In this document: in pieces, positions 11,007-21,801 of the stretch
Layout: each line of letters begins with the position of its first letter
Position numbering within the stretch: position 1 is the first letter of the stretch
Assembly: GCA_037953745.1 (NCBI GenBank)
Contig: JBAKBP010003173.1
Location: forward strand, 62,001-126,000
From: Lithodes maja
Lineage: Eukaryota > Arthropoda > Malacostraca > Decapoda > Lithodidae
Direction: 5' to 3'
DNA length: 64,000 bases
Notes under the pieces: generated by a model
Databases searched by the model: none
Seen by the model: the letters and a program-made list of their open reading frames with translations, nothing else
Told to the model about the DNA's origin: nothing
Made by a program: the position numbers and the translations under genes

Positions 11007-11040
11007 AATGCCTCCAAACAGGGCGCCGGATTGTCAAAAG

Positions 11041-11457
11041 TATACTAAAGACAAATTAAAAACTGATACTAACATCAGTAAAAAACATACAACACAGTAA
11101 AAATGAAAATATTAAGAATATATGGAGAACAAAAATATACAGGGGACAACAGAAATATAGTTACAAGGGGGATAATTTTTATCGTGGAAATTAAAAGAGG
11201 ATTTAAAATTAAAAACAAAGTGTGCTGCTGAAGAAAATAGCACACCCGCCCTCCCCTTTAGTTCCACAGTCAAGTAAAAATAAAAATGTTAGAAATTTAA
11301 AAGGGAGGATTAAATTAAGGACGGTGTAATAACGAGGCTACCTCGAGAAGGCGGGGTAGGACTTACTTACCGTAACTAGTCACAGTAAGCTACAGAGGTG
11401 CGTTTTAGCAAGACTTTAACCAATACCGTACTTATACGCAGATGACAGGACCTCTAA
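11041..11457. other. Spacer between the RTE-like LINE and element A
   Basis: AT-rich with no supported gene. A run reading YADD in one frame near 11433 is too short to call. Confidence 0.4.
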
Positions 11458-13270
11458 ACGGCTGGATCGGCAATACATATTCGGGATTCTTGATCGTAGG
11501 ACAGAAATGGCTTATGTGACAACGACACGCTCGATTCCAGTCCCAAATACTATATGCTCCAGACAACAAAAGCACCAACGCCCTACAGAGTTATCGTCTA
11601 TGGTAACGAGGTACCTTAACTCGGCGAAAGTGTACAACAGGGGTAGGCTATGAGGCTAAACTCCCTCAGACATTTATAGGTTACGTTATTACTAAAGAAA
11701 TGCAATACTCAAGAAACTACGTTAATATTAAGCCTCTAATAATGTAGAATAGAAGCAGGCTAAAGGTATGACAGTGAAATGCTAAATGACAAATGTACAC
11801 GCCTACTTGAAAGCGCGTGCACTAGAATAACTGTCCCCTACTAACATGCACTAGCATGTAGCATACAAGATGTTCATGATCCAGTAGATACCTAATAATA
11901 CACATGGAAGGAACATAAATAGTAGTCACTTATTATAATAATGAATCTATACTTGGAATAACTAAAAGGTTGCAGGCAACAGTACTGCGCCGGTAGCCTA
12001 CTACCGCATAGGCTACTTCGCTTCTCTCACTCTGTCTCCCCTCTGAGTCCGTATGCGCCCTACGCAACAGAACTTCGGACACAGCAGCAAAACGACAGTG
12101 CAGTTAATTGATACATGAAAGTATTAATAGTGTTGTCTTGTGTGTGAGTAATGTGTATTGTAAAGTGTTACATACATATACTTAAAGAGAGCTGCAATGC
12201 ATAGTAAAATAAAGATATATCCCACTCATCATCCCCATGTGTTCTAGCTAGCAGGCCAAGTCACAGGAACAACGAGTCCCAGCACCGAAAGCGAGAACCC
12301 AGGAAAAGACTGTAGAGAACACAAGGACAGATAAATTACGTTACTCTACTATACCGGCACTACGAGCGAGCTGTAGTCTCTGGTACTACACTCGCTCCTG
12401 GCTCGGTATGCAAATCAAGGCTAAGTCCTCGTCCCTCTACAGACAACTCCTGGGCATGGTCGGGCTCTTACACATGGCACCAGTCTAGTCACAAATTGGA
12501 TGATGAGCGGGGCATATAACTCGTGAACATGTAGAACGTTCACCAACTATCCTCATCAAGAAGATCGCTGTTCACATTAACCCCTTAAATCTAATACATG
12601 TAAATATATGCTTGTCCTAAGAGTAATACGAGAGGTGAGTGCTGAAACTCCTTTAGGACCTCAAGGGAAGGTTATGCATTTAAATAGAGAGAAGAATGAA
12701 ATGAGAGTAATGTCGTCAGAGAGAAAGAGTGCAACCGTGAGAAGTTGGGAGAGAGGGCAAGGGATGTTAGAATCTCAAAGGTTCTAGGCAACCTGATCAT
12801 GGAACACACAGCGAGCCTCCAGGCAATGTGCAGTACGACAACATGGGCAGCCCAGGCAGCATAGGCAGGCGGCAATGGACTACCAACCCTGTCGCGCCCA
12901 GCTATAAGCGCAAGGCTGCCAACCAGACCATACGTCTGGCAACCACCCCCCCGGCAGCGTGACGCGTTGCTACCCTCTCGCTCTGAAGCCTAACTCACTC
13001 TCTCTCTCTGAACTCCCATTGTCTTATCAATCAACTTCTCTATTGATACTACATATTAAATGGAAGGTCTCGACATGGCTTAAAACAAAACCCACCACTG
13101 GTTAGCACATGACGAGACCTTTGCAGAGATACAAAGAACATAGTTGTAAGTTGTCACACTCAATATACATAGCTGCTGACGGTAGTCAGCACGGTACAGT
13201 GGTACGGGCGGTACAGTGGAGTACCAAGGAGTACAATCAGGTTGCGTTGCCACGCACTGGGTGCGTCACA
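11458..13270 (-). repeat. Element A 3' LTR
   Basis: It matches 18896-20703 nearly base for base over most of its length. On the minus strand it begins TGTGACGC at 13270 and should end CAGCCGTAACA. Here it ends CAGCCGT and runs into unrelated sequence, so the terminal TAACA is missing. The first 110 bases (13160-13270) are the most divergent part between the two copies. A stem-loop shared with the other LTR families lies at 12364-12397. Confidence 0.9.
12364..12397 (-). promoter_or_regulatory. Conserved LTR stem-loop, element A version
   Basis: Arms GAGCGAG and CTCGCTC pair over 7 bp, followed by a one-base bulge and TGTAGT/ACTACA over 6 bp, with a 7-base loop. On the transcribed strand it follows GCCAGGAG, as in the related LTRs. 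The copy in the 5' LTR is at 19806-19839. See the matching features in B, C and the solo LTR. Confidence 0.55.
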
Positions 13271-13290
13271 GCCCCCCCAAGACTTTAGAT
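13271..13290 (-). other. Element A polypurine tract
   Basis: On the minus strand a purine run, AAAGTCTTGGGGGGG followed by C, directly precedes the 3' LTR start TGTGACGC. This is where plus-strand DNA synthesis is primed in LTR elements. B and C have CTTGGGGGAGG in the same place. Confidence 0.75.
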
Positions 13291-13551
13291 AATCGACCTT
13301 AGAAGCATTATCAAAATCTGACAGGCAACCAACCGACCTGCTACCCTTAGCTGCCACTAATTGCAAAAGGTGCACAACAACTGAAGTGTGAATTATACAT
13401 AAAACACAATATCGCATGCATCATGCTACAACAATAAAGACTTACAAAACTAAAAAAAAAAATTCTCGTTTATTTTATTGTTTTATAATCTTTTTGGACG
13501 GCGTTATGATAGCCTAATTTTACTCCTGCTCAACCCACACACCGTGCACGA

Positions 13552-14235
13552 CTATCCTGGATCATCAACCCTTGATAGACAATCTGCTATCACGTTCTCA
13601 CTCCCGGCAATATGCTGAATGTTGAGATTATACTCTTGGAGCATTAGGGACCACCTGGTCAACCGCATATTCCGATTGTGAAACTGATTTAGGAATTTCA
13701 AGGGATGATGGTCCGTATAAATCGTCACTACCGGGCCGTAGGCTGGAACATAAACTTCGAAATGTTTGAGCGTCAAAACGATAGCAAGAAGCTCCTTCTC
13801 TATAGTCGAGTAATTCCTTTGTGCCGAATTAAACTTGCGAGAAAAGAAGCTCACTGGGTGTTCCAAGCCCTCGGAATCAGTCTGCAGTAACACTGCCCCG
13901 GCACCCACACCGCTGGCATCAGTCGCCAGCTGAAAACTCCTGGAGAAGTCTGGGGCTCTCAAAATCGGATGTGTACACAGCAGGTGCTTGACTAGGTCGA
14001 AAGCCCTCTGACACTCCGCAGCCCAACAGAACTTCACTGACTTCGACAGTAGATCAGTTAACGGTGCTAAGACAGTAGAGTATCCCCGGATGAAGCGCCT
14101 ATAATAGCCTATCATACCTAGGAACCGCATGACCTGGCGCTTAGTGGTGGGCCTGGGAAACATATTGATAGCCTGTATCTTGCTCAGGGGGGGGCACACC
14201 CGGCCTAACCCGACCACGAAGCCAAGATACTGCAC
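13552..14235 (-). pseudogene. Element A RNase H and end of RT, shifted frame
   Basis: This frame continues the pol of element A after a single-base insertion. It starts with the RT thumb (QYLGFVVGLGRVCPP), the connection FLGMIGYYRRF, and then RNase H with the catalytic Asp in LATDASGVGAGAVLL, the Glu in YSTIEKELLAIV and the Asp in IYTDHHPLKFLN. It ends ADCLSRVDDPG and a stop. RNase H removes the RNA template strand during reverse transcription. No integrase follows before the polypurine tract, which confirms that integrase is not at the usual gypsy position. Confidence 0.85.
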
Positions 14236-17200
14236 CAGTAGCCTTTACAAACTCGCACTTCCTCAGGTTCACCACCAGCCCAGCATCGTGCAACTTCCCA
14301 AACAGGGTCTCTAAGTGCCTTAGGTGATTTTCAAAATCGTCATCATACACTATCACGTCATCAAGGTAGACCGTGCAGTTAGGGATTTCGTCACAAATAT
14401 CGTTCATCAGGTTCTGAAACGTGGCAGGTGCGTTCTTAAGCCCATAAGGCATTACGTTACATTGGTAGGTCTTGCCATCTACCACAAAACCACAAACTTG
14501 CTTAGCTCGGTCCGACAGGGGTACTTGCCAGTAGCCTTTTACAAGATCAATTTTAGTAAGGTACTTTGCATTCCCTATCTTGTCCACGCTGTCGTCAACT
14601 CGAGGCAAAGGGTAAGGGTTGGTAGTGGTCAAGCCATTTAGCCTACGAAAATCTATGCAGAACCGCACCTTGCCGTCAGGTTTTGGCTGCAACGTGACGG
14701 GTGATGTCCACTTCACATAACCTTCAGTGATCATCCCTCTCTCAACCATGTACTTTAACTCCTCCCGTAAAGCTGGCAACTTTACCGGGGGCACACGGTA
14801 GGGCACTGACTTGAAGGGCACATTATCACCGACGTCCACGTCGTGCGTTACCTGAGTAGTGAGACCTGGGTGTTCGGCGAAAACAGAGGGGTATGACCTG
14901 AACAGGCCTAGGACAGCAGCACCCTGGTGCTCAGGCAGGTGACTTACAGCTTGCCTAGCCTCTTGTTCAGTATTCCCCGCCCACTGTTCCGCGGAAATGA
15001 CACAGTCCCAGCTATCCTCCTCAGCAGCATGACTGTCCCCACCTCCTTCTCCACCCTGGCCGCTGCAGGCCAGCACAGGGACAGTGAGAGGCTCTGAGGG
15101 GCGTCTCACATACTCTTTCATGAGGTTAACATGACATAACTGATGTTTTTTTCTACGGTCAGGTGTTGCAACGAGATAATCAAGGTCGGACAGTTTCTTA
15201 GCCACCACATACGGCCCAATAAACTTGGCAGAAAGGGGGTGTCCAGGCAAAGGTAAAAGCAACATTACCTCCTGACCCACCGAAAACTCCCGAAGCTTCA
15301 CCTTGGCGTCATACTGGTGCTTCATGACCGCCTGTGCATTAACCAAGTTATTACCTGCCGCTGCCATGCAACCTATAAGTCTCTCCCGGCTCTCAAGGAT
15401 ATATTTAAGTACAGACCCCGGCTTCTCTTCGCCCTCCCAGATCTCTTTCACCATACTTAAAGGTCCTCTCACATTATGGCCAAAGACTAGTTGATTTGGA
15501 CTGAACCCCAGGCTCTCTCCTGGGACTTCACGTGCAGCGAACAGAACATACGGCAGACCCAAATCCCAATCAGTGTCATGTTCTGCACAGTAACAGCGTA
15601 GCATACTCTTCAGGGTCGAGTGCCACCGCTCCAAGACTCCCTGACTCTCGGGATGGTAGGCTGACGACACTACAGAACATATACCGTGCAACTGAAGGGT
15701 TTGCTTGAACAATTTGGATGTAAAATTGCTCCCCTGGTCTGACTGCACCTCACGTGGAAATCCATAACGGGAACAGAACAATAATAAGTTTTTAACAACT
15801 GCCTTTGCCGAGCCGTTTCTCATGGGGTATGCGTCCGGGTATCTCGTAGCCACATCCATGATTGTCAACAGGAATTTATTGCCACTACTAGTAGGCGGGA
15901 AAGGGCCAACCAAATCTACTACAACTTTGCTGAACGGAGGCCCGGTGACAGGTATGGGAAACAAAGGTGCCTTCGGGATTGTCTGGTTAGGCTTCCCCGT
16001 TGTCTGGCAGGTCGCACACCCAGCCACCCATGCACAGACATCAGCCTTGACCCCAGGCCACCAGAAAAACCTGCCCAATGCCGCCAATGTTTTTGTTACC
16101 CCCAAATGACCCGCCACCGGCACATCATGCGCCAGACACAATAAGGACTCTCTATACTTATTTGGAACAACCACCTGGTCTACTACCCTCGCACCGCCCT
16201 CCCACTTCGATTTGGGGTCTAGAAATCTGCGGTACAATATCCTGTTGAGCCTAAAGAAATCTCCCGGCTTCGCATCCCCATCTTCCTCCAACTCTATGGC
16301 ACCATTGCTATAACGAGCTAGGCTAGCGTCTTGCAGCTGCTGCTCACTAATGTCCCTGGGCGTCAATGCATCAAGATGGTTTTGTAATAAGACATTACCC
16401 CGGCTAGTAGGCTCTACTGCCTTAGTGGCTCTCGCTACAGCTCTTGCCTCACGCGAAGTCTTACCCAACTCTGCCTTGTTACACACCATATCTGGGCCAG
16501 AGTCAACTCCCGTGTTTATTATAGGTCCAAGTACCGAATCACCGAGAAGTGCAGCAGAATCAATGTCCCTTTTCCTGCCCTTAGCAACCTTCTCCTGATC
16601 CTTCCTCCACTGTCCCCGAGGTTGAGTGCTAGGCTGTGCAGGAGCCGCAGAGCGAGATCGGGTTACCACACAGGCCATCTCATCCTGTTGGCACCTCCCA
16701 ACCCATTCCCGATTCTCACCATCCACGTCGGCCGCCCTCTCGGCAACGACTAAGGGTGGAGTCCCGGAAGTGGGCACCGCAAAGTCGTTGCCGAGAAGAA
16801 GGTCGACGCCCTCAACTGGCAAACACTCAACGATCCCTACATCCAGCTCCCTGCACACCTCCCCCACTCTCAACTCCAACCTCACAAGTGGGTATGACCT
16901 CGTAGCATTTATACCCTGCACCACAACAACTCTGGCCGCATTTATCGGTTTCCCTGTGAAGTTCCTCAACAAAGTTTGCGAAGCCCCCGTATCCCTCAGC
17001 AAGTCAACCCTCCGTAGTTCACTCCCCCAGCTCACAAACCCGTGCCCCCGATGGCTACAGAAAGTGTCCCGGACAGGTGTCGAGCCTTCCGTACGCTTCT
17101 TTACCGCGTGTGCCTCAGCTGCTGACAACCTACCCCGGGCAGTTGCTGCAGCCTTCAGAGACACACCGATACTGTGAACCAATGACACCGGCTTAGCGGG

Positions 17201-18376
17201 AGTGTTACTAGGGCACTCACGTGAATAATGGCCTAGCTTCTGACATTTGTAACATTTCACATCCCCAATGGGCTTCTTCCCTTGTGCGGGCGAAGAAGGG
17301 GCCTGACCTTTAGTAAACGGGAGAGGCTTGTGTTTGTAGGTGTTATTAGGTGCAATGCATTTAGTGTGGTTATGTGTGTCATAGGATTTGTTATTATCGA
17401 AAACTCTGGTGGGTGGGGTATAGCGCCCCTTCTGCCCTGACTCAGCCCTCTGAGCGGCACCGCAACCACGAATCAATGATAATCTGAAGTCTGCCATCTT
17501 GGCAGCCTCCTCTACTGTCTTGGGACATTTTTCCTTAATGTTCAGCGTTAGATCGGTTCCAGTACATTTGTAAAACTGTTCCAGATAGAAAAGTTGCTTA
17601 ATTTCCTCAGCCGACTCTGCGTGCTCGGACCGAAACCAGTTATTACCTGCATCTGTTAAGTCCCGTGCGTGCTCCATAAAACTGACGTCGCTCTTCTTAT
17701 TCACGCCACGGAACTTCAATCTATAAGTTTCGGGTTGCAGTTCGTAGGCCCGGAGCACAGCCTCCTTCACCAGTCCATACACTACACTCTCGTCCAGTGA
17801 CAGTGCATCGTAGGCTTTCAACCCCTTACCCACTAGACGTGATGAAACTAATGCTGCCCATTTAACCTCCGGCCAGTCATACTCACGACACTTCTTTTCG
17901 AAACGAGCAAAAAACTCAGTCACTGCTGTCTCATCAAATGCGGGTACTAACTTAATTAAATGCGAAAGTGAGTCTCTAACCCGTTGCCCACCACCGTGAT
18001 GATGCCCCGTGGTCTCTACTCTAGACTTCTCGACATCCATTTCAGCCTGGTACCTGGTTGCATCCTGATTGGCTTGGATTCTAGCAACCTCTATGCGTTC
18101 TATACTAGCCTGTTGTATCTGAGTCTCCTGCAGCTTAAACTTAGCTAGTTCTAGCTGAAATAACATCTCAGGAGACAGGCCTGGGGGGGGAGAGCACAAA
18201 ATGGGGGATCCACACCGAGACGTGTTTACGGGTAAGCCAGCTTGCCATTGAGAACCCTCCTGCTGCATCGTGCTAAGCCTCGCTGGCTGAGGGCCCAGCT
18301 CAGGGGTAGAGTGGAATGGAGGCTTGGAGGGAACCCCCCCAAGACCCCACTCCACCCACCGCCCCATCGCCATCAC
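14141..18376 (-). CDS. Element A gag-protease-integrase-RT polyprotein
   Basis: One uninterrupted frame of 1,411 residues. Domains in order: gag with a coiled, charged segment (about 60-130) and capsid-like region; CCHC zinc knuckle CYKCQKLGHYSREC near 373; aspartic protease DTGASQT near 460; integrase zinc domain (H-GHLG...C-x2-C) near 743; integrase core with VVVDLVGPF near 813, QSDQGSNF near 880 and HPESQGVLERWH near 912 (D, D, E all present); GPY-like C-terminal module; RT from about 1168 with GYWQVPL, PYGLKNAPATF and YLDD near 1336. The frame leaves RT at about 14235, where one extra base shifts it, and ends at a stop at 14141. Its native start is probably in the separate N-terminal frame at 18300-18653. 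Because one frame contains PR, IN and RT in this order, the order is not an assembly of pieces. Confidence 0.9.
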   Translation of the reverse strand: MMAMGRWVEWGLGGVPSKPPFHSTPELGPQPARLSTMQQEGSQWQAGLPVNTSRCGSPILCSPPPGLSPEMLFQLELAKFKLQETQIQQASIERIEVARIQANQDATRYQAEMDVEKSRVETTGHHHGGGQRVRDSLSHLIKLVPAFDETAVTEFFARFEKKCREYDWPEVKWAALVSSRLVGKGLKAYDALSLDESVVYGLVKEAVLRAYELQPETYRLKFRGVNKKSDVSFMEHARDLTDAGNNWFRSEHAESAEEIKQLFYLEQFYKCTGTDLTLNIKEKCPKTVEEAAKMADFRLSLIRGCGAAQRAESGQKGRYTPPTRVFDNNKSYDTHNHTKCIAPNNTYKHKPLPFTKGQAPSSPAQGKKPIGDVKCYKCQKLGHYSRECPSNTPAKPVSLVHSIGVSLKAAATARGRLSAAEAHAVKKRTEGSTPVRDTFCSHRGHGFVSWGSELRRVDLLRDTGASQTLLRNFTGKPINAARVVVVQGINATRSYPLVRLELRVGEVCRELDVGIVECLPVEGVDLLLGNDFAVPTSGTPPLVVAERAADVDGENREWVGRCQQDEMACVVTRSRSAAPAQPSTQPRGQWRKDQEKVAKGRKRDIDSAALLGDSVLGPIINTGVDSGPDMVCNKAELGKTSREARAVARATKAVEPTSRGNVLLQNHLDALTPRDISEQQLQDASLARYSNGAIELEEDGDAKPGDFFRLNRILYRRFLDPKSKWEGGARVVDQVVVPNKYRESLLCLAHDVPVAGHLGVTKTLAALGRFFWWPGVKADVCAWVAGCATCQTTGKPNQTIPKAPLFPIPVTGPPFSKVVVDLVGPFPPTSSGNKFLLTIMDVATRYPDAYPMRNGSAKAVVKNLLLFCSRYGFPREVQSDQGSNFTSKLFKQTLQLHGICSVVSSAYHPESQGVLERWHSTLKSMLRCYCAEHDTDWDLGLPYVLFAAREVPGESLGFSPNQLVFGHNVRGPLSMVKEIWEGEEKPGSVLKYILESRERLIGCMAAAGNNLVNAQAVMKHQYDAKVKLREFSVGQEVMLLLPLPGHPLSAKFIGPYVVAKKLSDLDYLVATPDRRKKHQLCHVNLMKEYVRRPSEPLTVPVLACSGQGGEGGGDSHAAEEDSWDCVISAEQWAGNTEQEARQAVSHLPEHQGAAVLGLFRSYPSVFAEHPGLTTQVTHDVDVGDNVPFKSVPYRVPPVKLPALREELKYMVERGMITEGYVKWTSPVTLQPKPDGKVRFCIDFRRLNGLTTTNPYPLPRVDDSVDKIGNAKYLTKIDLVKGYWQVPLSDRAKQVCGFVVDGKTYQCNVMPYGLKNAPATFQNLMNDICDEIPNCTVYLDDVIVYDDDFENHLRHLETLFGKLHDAGLVVNLRKCEFVKATGAVSWLRGRVRPGVPPPEQDTGYQYVSQAHH

Positions 18377-18653
18377 CCAACAAACATGCCACCAAATTCT
18401 TCTTGGGCCAACTGTCAGGACAGTCCCGCCCCAAAACCGTGGCTAAACAGCGAAGACCGTAACAATCAATAGCCTGCAGGCGCTGTTCGGTCAAAGGTGT
18501 CTGCAAAAATGCCCGGGCATCCCTCTCTCCACTTATAACACTCCCCTCCCTAAATATCTGTTGTACTTGCTGGTCACTAGGCTGTACCGTGTTATCCTCC
18601 CCCGTAAATGATGAGTCATTAGACATAGTGCTGGTTATACAATTGCTGTTCAT
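18300..18653 (-). pseudogene. Element A gag N-terminus, separate frame
   Basis: ATG codons at 18653 and 18626 open a frame that aligns with the start of gag in element B (GERDARAFL against SEEDARVFV, and CYGLRCLATVLG against VYGLHLIAKVLG). It runs past the region where the main polyprotein frame begins and ends in a different frame after a G7 run at about 18335-18341. A frame change is needed between the two. It may be an indel in the homopolymer or nearby. Confidence 0.7.
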
Positions 18654-18875
18654 AAAAAAAAGAAGTGCTTATTACTAATTGCAGTCTCGACTCACAAAAT
18701 GTTAAAGATGCTTGAATGACTCTACTCTAGACACCCCTAACGAAACAATCTGCAAGTCCACCAATACAATAATGACACAATAAAAATTCCTCCAATATGC
18801 AAGAAAATTCTAGCCAGCTCTACTAGGTAGCATAGAATAGTTCTCCAAAAAACATGTGATAGGATACTACTGAAT

Positions 18876-18892
18876 CTTGTGCAAGGTCGCCA
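18876..18892 (-). other. Element A primer-binding site
   Basis: Three bases after the LTR end (TAACA) the minus strand reads TGGCGACCTTGC. It starts with TGG, complementary to a tRNA CCA end. The same word follows the 5' LTRs of B and C. A serine tRNA primer is possible by analogy with Mag-like elements but was not checked. Confidence 0.7.
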
Positions 18893-18895
18893 TTT

Positions 18896-20703
18896 TGTTA
18901 CGGCTGGATCGGCAATACATATTCGGGATTCTTGATCGTAGGACAGAAATGGCTTATGTGACAACGACACGCTCGATTCCAGTCCCAAATACTATATGCT
19001 CCAGACAACAAAAGCACCAACGCCCTACAGAGTTATCGTCTATGGTAACGAGGTACCTTAACTCGGCGAAAGTGTACAACAGGGGTAGGCTATGAGGCTA
19101 AACTCCCTCAGACATTTATAGGTTACGTTATGACTAAAGAAATGCAATACTCAAGAAACTACGTTAATATTAAGCCTCTAATAATGTAGAATAGAAGCAG
19201 GCTAAAGGTATGACAGTGAAATGCTAAATGACAAATGTACACGCCTACTTGAAAGCGCGTGCACTAGAATAACTGTCCCCTACTAACATGCACTAGCATG
19301 TAGCATACAAGATGTTCATGATCCAGTAGATACCTAATAATACACATGGAAGGAACATAAATAGTAGTCACTTATTATAATAATGAATCTATACTTGGAA
19401 TAACTAAAAGGTTGCAGGCAACAGTACTGCGCCGGTAGCCTACTACCGCATAGGCTACTTCGCTTCTCTCACTCTGTCTCCCCTCTGAGTCCGTATGCGC
19501 CCTACGCAACGGAACTCCGGACACAGCAGCAAAACGACAGTGCAGTTAATTGATACATGAAAGTATTAATAGTGTTGTCTTGTGTGTGAGTAATGTGTAT
19601 TGTAAAGTGTTATATACATAAACTTAAAGAGAGCTGCAATGCATAGTAAAATAAAGATATCACCCACTCATCATCCCCATGTGTTCTAGCTAGCAGGCCA
19701 AGTCACAGGAACAACGAGTCCCAGCACCGAAAGCGAGAACCCAGGAAAAGACTGCATAGAACACAAGGACAGATAAATTACGTTACTCTACTATACCGGC
19801 ACTACGAGCGAGCTGTAGTCTCTGGTACTGCACTCGCTCCTGGCTCGGTAGGCAAATCAAGGCTAAGTCCTCGCCCCTCTACAGACAACTCCTGGGCATG
19901 GTCGGGCTCTTACACATGGCACTAGTCTAGTCACAAATTGGATGATGAGCTGGGCATATAACTCGTGAACATGTAGAACGTTCACCAACTATCCTCATCA
20001 AGAAGATCGCTGTTCACATTAACCCCTTAAATCTAATACATATAAATATATGCTTGTCCTAAGAGTAATACGAGAGGTGAGTGCTGAAACTCCTTTAGGA
20101 CCTCAAGGGAAGGTTATGAATTTAAATAGAGAGAAGAATGAAATGAGAGTAATGTCGTCAGAGAGAAAGAGTGCAACCGTGAGAAGTTGGGAGAGAGAGC
20201 AAGGGATGTTAGAATCTCAAAGGTTCTAGGCAACCTGGTCATAGAGCACACAGCGAGCCTCCAGGCAATGTGCTCTACGACAACATGGGCAGCCCAGGCA
20301 GCATAGGCAGGCGGCAATGTACTACCAACCCTGTCGCACCTAGCTATAAGCGCAGGGCTGCCAACCGGTCCATACGTCTGGCAACCACCCCCCCGGCAGC
20401 GTGGCGCACCGCTACCCTCTCGCTCTGAAGTCCAACTCACTCTCTCTCTCTGAATTCCCATTGTCTTATCTATCAACTTCTCTATTGATACTACATATTA
20501 AATGGAAGGTCTCGACATGGCTTAAAACAAAACCCACCACTGGTTAGCACATGACGAGACCTTTGCAGAGATACAAAGAACATAGTTATACGTTGTCACA
20601 CTCAATATAAGCAGCCAGCACGGTACACGGTACCGCACCGTGGCGGTACAGTGGAGTACCAAGGAGTACAATCAGGTTGCGTTGCTACGCACTGGGCGTC
20701 ACA
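18896..20703 (-). repeat. Element A 5' LTR
   Basis: Complete copy. The minus strand runs TGTGACGC ... GTAACA, the terminal TG...CA form. It is nearly identical to 11458-13270. The stem-loop copy is at 19806-19839. Its flank at 20704 shows no duplication matching the left side of the element. Confidence 0.9.
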
Positions 20704-20762
20704 GTATACTATAGAAGAATAAATTTAAGTTATTGGAAAGTTAATCAATTCCTTACTACATA

Positions 20763-20767
20763 CGCAA
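20763..20767. repeat. Target-site duplication of element D, left (CGCAA)
   Basis: CGCAA directly precedes the left LTR end of element D and recurs at 58051-58055 directly after its right LTR end. Five bases is a usual length for gypsy-group integrases. Confidence 0.85.
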
Positions 20768-21243
20768 TGTTACAACCCGGAAGTTATGAGGAGTTTTAAT
20801 TAGGCCTTGTGACGCATGTCGAGTATGAGCATGCTGTACAGAACGCCCAGTCATGCCCCACTCTCGCTAGGATCGTCAGGGCAGGAACTTTGGCTGTAGT
20901 CTGTGTAGAGTTTCCTAACTTAGTTTATGTGAGCCGTTGTACTATAAGTATTATAAATATGTATTTTGTTTTCATCTGAGTCAACGAGTTCTATTTTATA
21001 TCATTAGTTATAAGTGTTGTGTGTGGGACTTATTTGTAATGATGAGAGGAGAGAGAGAGTATGTAACAGGGACCAGTGAGTGCGCCACACGGGCAGGTAG
21101 GCCTAATTCCCTCCTCCCTCCTCCCTCCTCCCTCTCAGTGCGTGGGAAATCCTTTGTCGATCCCAGATTGAGAGAGAATATTACGTAATGATTGCTAGTG
21201 GGCGGTCCTTAGTAGTTGGCGATATGCTCACTAGAGGGCCGAG

Positions 21244-21251
21244 TATAAAAA
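21244..21251 (+). promoter_or_regulatory. TATA box of element B 5' LTR
   Basis: TATAAAAA in a context (GGGCCGAGTATAAAAAGGGA) shared with the 3' LTR of B (27510-27517) and with both LTRs of C (41680-41687 and 49210-49217). The conserved sequence just downstream (AGAACTCAT) marks the likely transcription start region about 35 bases later. Confidence 0.7.
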
Positions 21252-21801
21252 GGGAAGTCTCGCCACATATCCCTTAGAACTCATCAGGCAGAGCGACTTC
21301 TCATATCCCTTGCTACTATACATATTCTTCCGACTGATGTGAACTTTCTCTACTCTCTGAACCGCCTATCTTCTCCTCTTCCCGACCCTTTATAACCTCA
21401 ATGACCCCTTTGGTGCAGATTTAGTCAGCCAAAGTATTATCGCTTGAGTTCTCACGAGATATATGCCTATTAGATAGCCTATTTTGGAAGGGATAACTAG
21501 AATAGGATTGATTAATGTTTGTTGCACTCGTATATGCATTTCCCTGTGTATGATTATTCATGTTCCTGTTTTCTGCTGATCTAGGTGATGCTAGACTGGG
21601 GATGAGGCTACTAGAGTTGTGATTCCCTATGTGTATTAGGTTTTGTTGAACCTGTACAATCGCAACGGAGACTTGGGAAGCCTAGGTGGTCTTTCTGACT
21701 GTGTACCTTGTGAGTTTAGCGCTGTGTTGCGAGTGAGGGCTTTTGCCTCTGCCACCCAACACTGTGCTAACTCGTTTGCTTGACTTTGAGAGGATCGCCA
21801 G

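Larger units (their letters stand above)
7740..11040 (-). mobile_element. RTE-like non-LTR retrotransposon, degenerate
   Basis: This minus-strand element has an N-terminal endonuclease, a reverse transcriptase and a short 3' UTR. It ends in a (GAT)n tail (7744-7760 on the plus strand), the kind of 3' terminus typical of RTE-clade LINEs. It is close to full length for the coding part but broken by several stops and frameshifts, so it cannot encode a working protein. The 5' boundary is not defined; homology stops near 11040. RTE is favoured by the tail and by RT sequence style; CR1-like is the alternative. Confidence 0.8.
11458..20703 (-). mobile_element. Element A: LTR retrotransposon with integrase before RT
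   Basis: Two LTRs of about 1.81 kb in the same orientation flank a minus-strand internal region. That region has a primer-binding site, a gag-PR-IN-RT frame, RNase H and a polypurine tract. RT and integrase sequence place it in the gypsy group (Metaviridae), but the pol order gag-PR-IN-RT-RH is that of the Gmr1 group and of copia elements. The LTRs differ at only scattered positions by eye, so the insertion is fairly recent. Coding damage seen is one 1-base insertion in pol and a frame break near the gag N-terminus. The outer end of the left LTR lacks its last five bases (TAACA), and no target-site duplication was found. Confidence 0.9.

Noticed and set aside
11425..11452. Plus-strand YADD-like motif near the left end of element A
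   Set aside because: Only about eight codons, with a frame break just before it. Chance cannot be excluded and no other RT block is near.
16626..17177. Plus-strand open frame of 183 codons inside element A
   Set aside because: It is the antisense of the protease region of the element A polyprotein, and the same antisense pattern recurs opposite the matching parts of B and C. No motif.
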